A DNA stretch of 6,101 nucleotides, taken from Veillonellaceae bacterium (lineage in GTDB: Bacteria > Bacillota_C > Negativicutes > UBA1444). Under the pieces are notes generated by a model. It made no database searches and was not told where the DNA came from. It worked only from the letters and a program-made list of their open reading frames with translations. The translations under genes were made by a program, and so were the position numbers. The stretch lies in contig JAAZNU010000323.1 in assembly GCA_012798135.1 (NCBI GenBank), positions 1 through 6,101 on the forward strand. Direction: 5' to 3'. Shown piece by piece: positions 5,961 through 6,101 of the stretch. How positions within the stretch are numbered: position 1 is the stretch's first letter; each line of letters opens with the position of its first letter.

Positions 5961-6101
5961 ATGTGGAGAGGGAAGCTTCCGAGGGAGATTTTCGAAATCG
6001 CCCAGCAGGGGTATGCCGCGGCGGAGCCGGTGGTCTATCCCGAGGGGGTCGAGGTGATCGACTGCGGATTGGGAACAAACCCGATGGGCATGCCGGAAAG
6101 C
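5961..6101 (+). CDS. PLP-dependent aminotransferase (class I/II, HisC/CobD-like), N-terminal fragment
   Basis: 47 codons are visible, open to the window edge. The text VEVIDCGLGTNPMGMPES (residues 30-47) matches the N-terminal pattern of fold-type I PLP aminotransferases of the histidinol-phosphate aminotransferase / threonine-phosphate decarboxylase group, where an I/L-D-x-x-x-x-x-NP-x-G-x-P segment helps shape the substrate pocket. The preceding YAAAEPVVYPEGVE fits the usual lead-in. The PLP lysine lies beyond the window, so activity and substrate cannot be judged. The start is supported by AAGGAGG 8 nt upstream. It is transcribed away from the c-di-GMP operon. A CobD-like role would link to cobalamin synthesis, but nothing visible separates that from HisC or a general aminotransferase. 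Confidence 0.75.
   Translation, partial: MWRGKLPREIFEIAQQGYAAAEPVVYPEGVEVIDCGLGTNPMGMPES

Noticed and set aside
5518..6057. Intact 179-aa GGDEF gene on the plus strand
   Set aside because: It lacks the start of the domain, has GGDKF, misses about 45-50 codons inside the domain, and its tail overlaps the aminotransferase start out of frame; a remnant is the better call.
5509..6078. 189-codon minus-strand open frame at the right end
   Set aside because: It is the reverse-strand shadow of the GGDEF remnant and the aminotransferase start, with no domain of its own.
1..6101. CRISPR arrays, tRNA or rRNA genes, insertion sequences
   Set aside because: No direct repeat series, no tRNA-like cloverleaf sequence, no transposase motifs and no terminal repeats were seen on either strand.

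Overview
The window looks like GC-rich bacterial chromosome with dense sensory signalling genes. A Sec-type signal peptide at the left edge and several c-di-GMP signalling proteins suggest a Gram-negative, possibly deltaproteobacterial-type organism. The lineage cannot be fixed from the sequence alone.

Layout. At the left edge (1-221, minus strand) lies the N-terminal part of an exported protein, probably starting at TTG. A short intergenic gap (222-352) holds a weak terminator-like hairpin and a poor promoter candidate. From 5345 down to 353 runs a compact three-gene minus-strand operon. Its members are (1) a 973-aa GAF-PAS-PAS-GAF-PAS-HD-GYP protein, a predicted c-di-GMP phosphodiesterase; (2) a 388-aa cobalamin-binding sensor-like protein; and (3) a 303-aa PAS-like/coiled-coil/GGDEF protein, a predicted c-di-GMP synthase with an intact inhibitory site. 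Both junctions are ATGA stop/start overlaps, so the three proteins are probably translationally coupled. To the right (5346-5960) is an AT-rich divergent intergenic region. It carries a plausible plus-strand sigma70-like promoter, a perfect 8-bp inverted repeat just downstream of it, and the decayed remnant of another GGDEF gene. At 5961 the start of a PLP-dependent aminotransferase-family gene runs off the right edge on the plus strand.

How it fits together. The operon encodes one enzyme predicted to make c-di-GMP, one predicted to break it down, and between them a B12-binding protein. That protein carries the W-x9-EH signature and axial-histidine motif of CarH/AerR-type cobalamin sensors but has no visible output domain. 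The simplest inference is that the B12 protein passes a cobalamin-linked signal (light, adenosylcobalamin level or redox) to one or both flanking c-di-GMP enzymes by protein contact. This arrangement is the most interesting thing in the window. The motifs are visible; the signalling link is inference.
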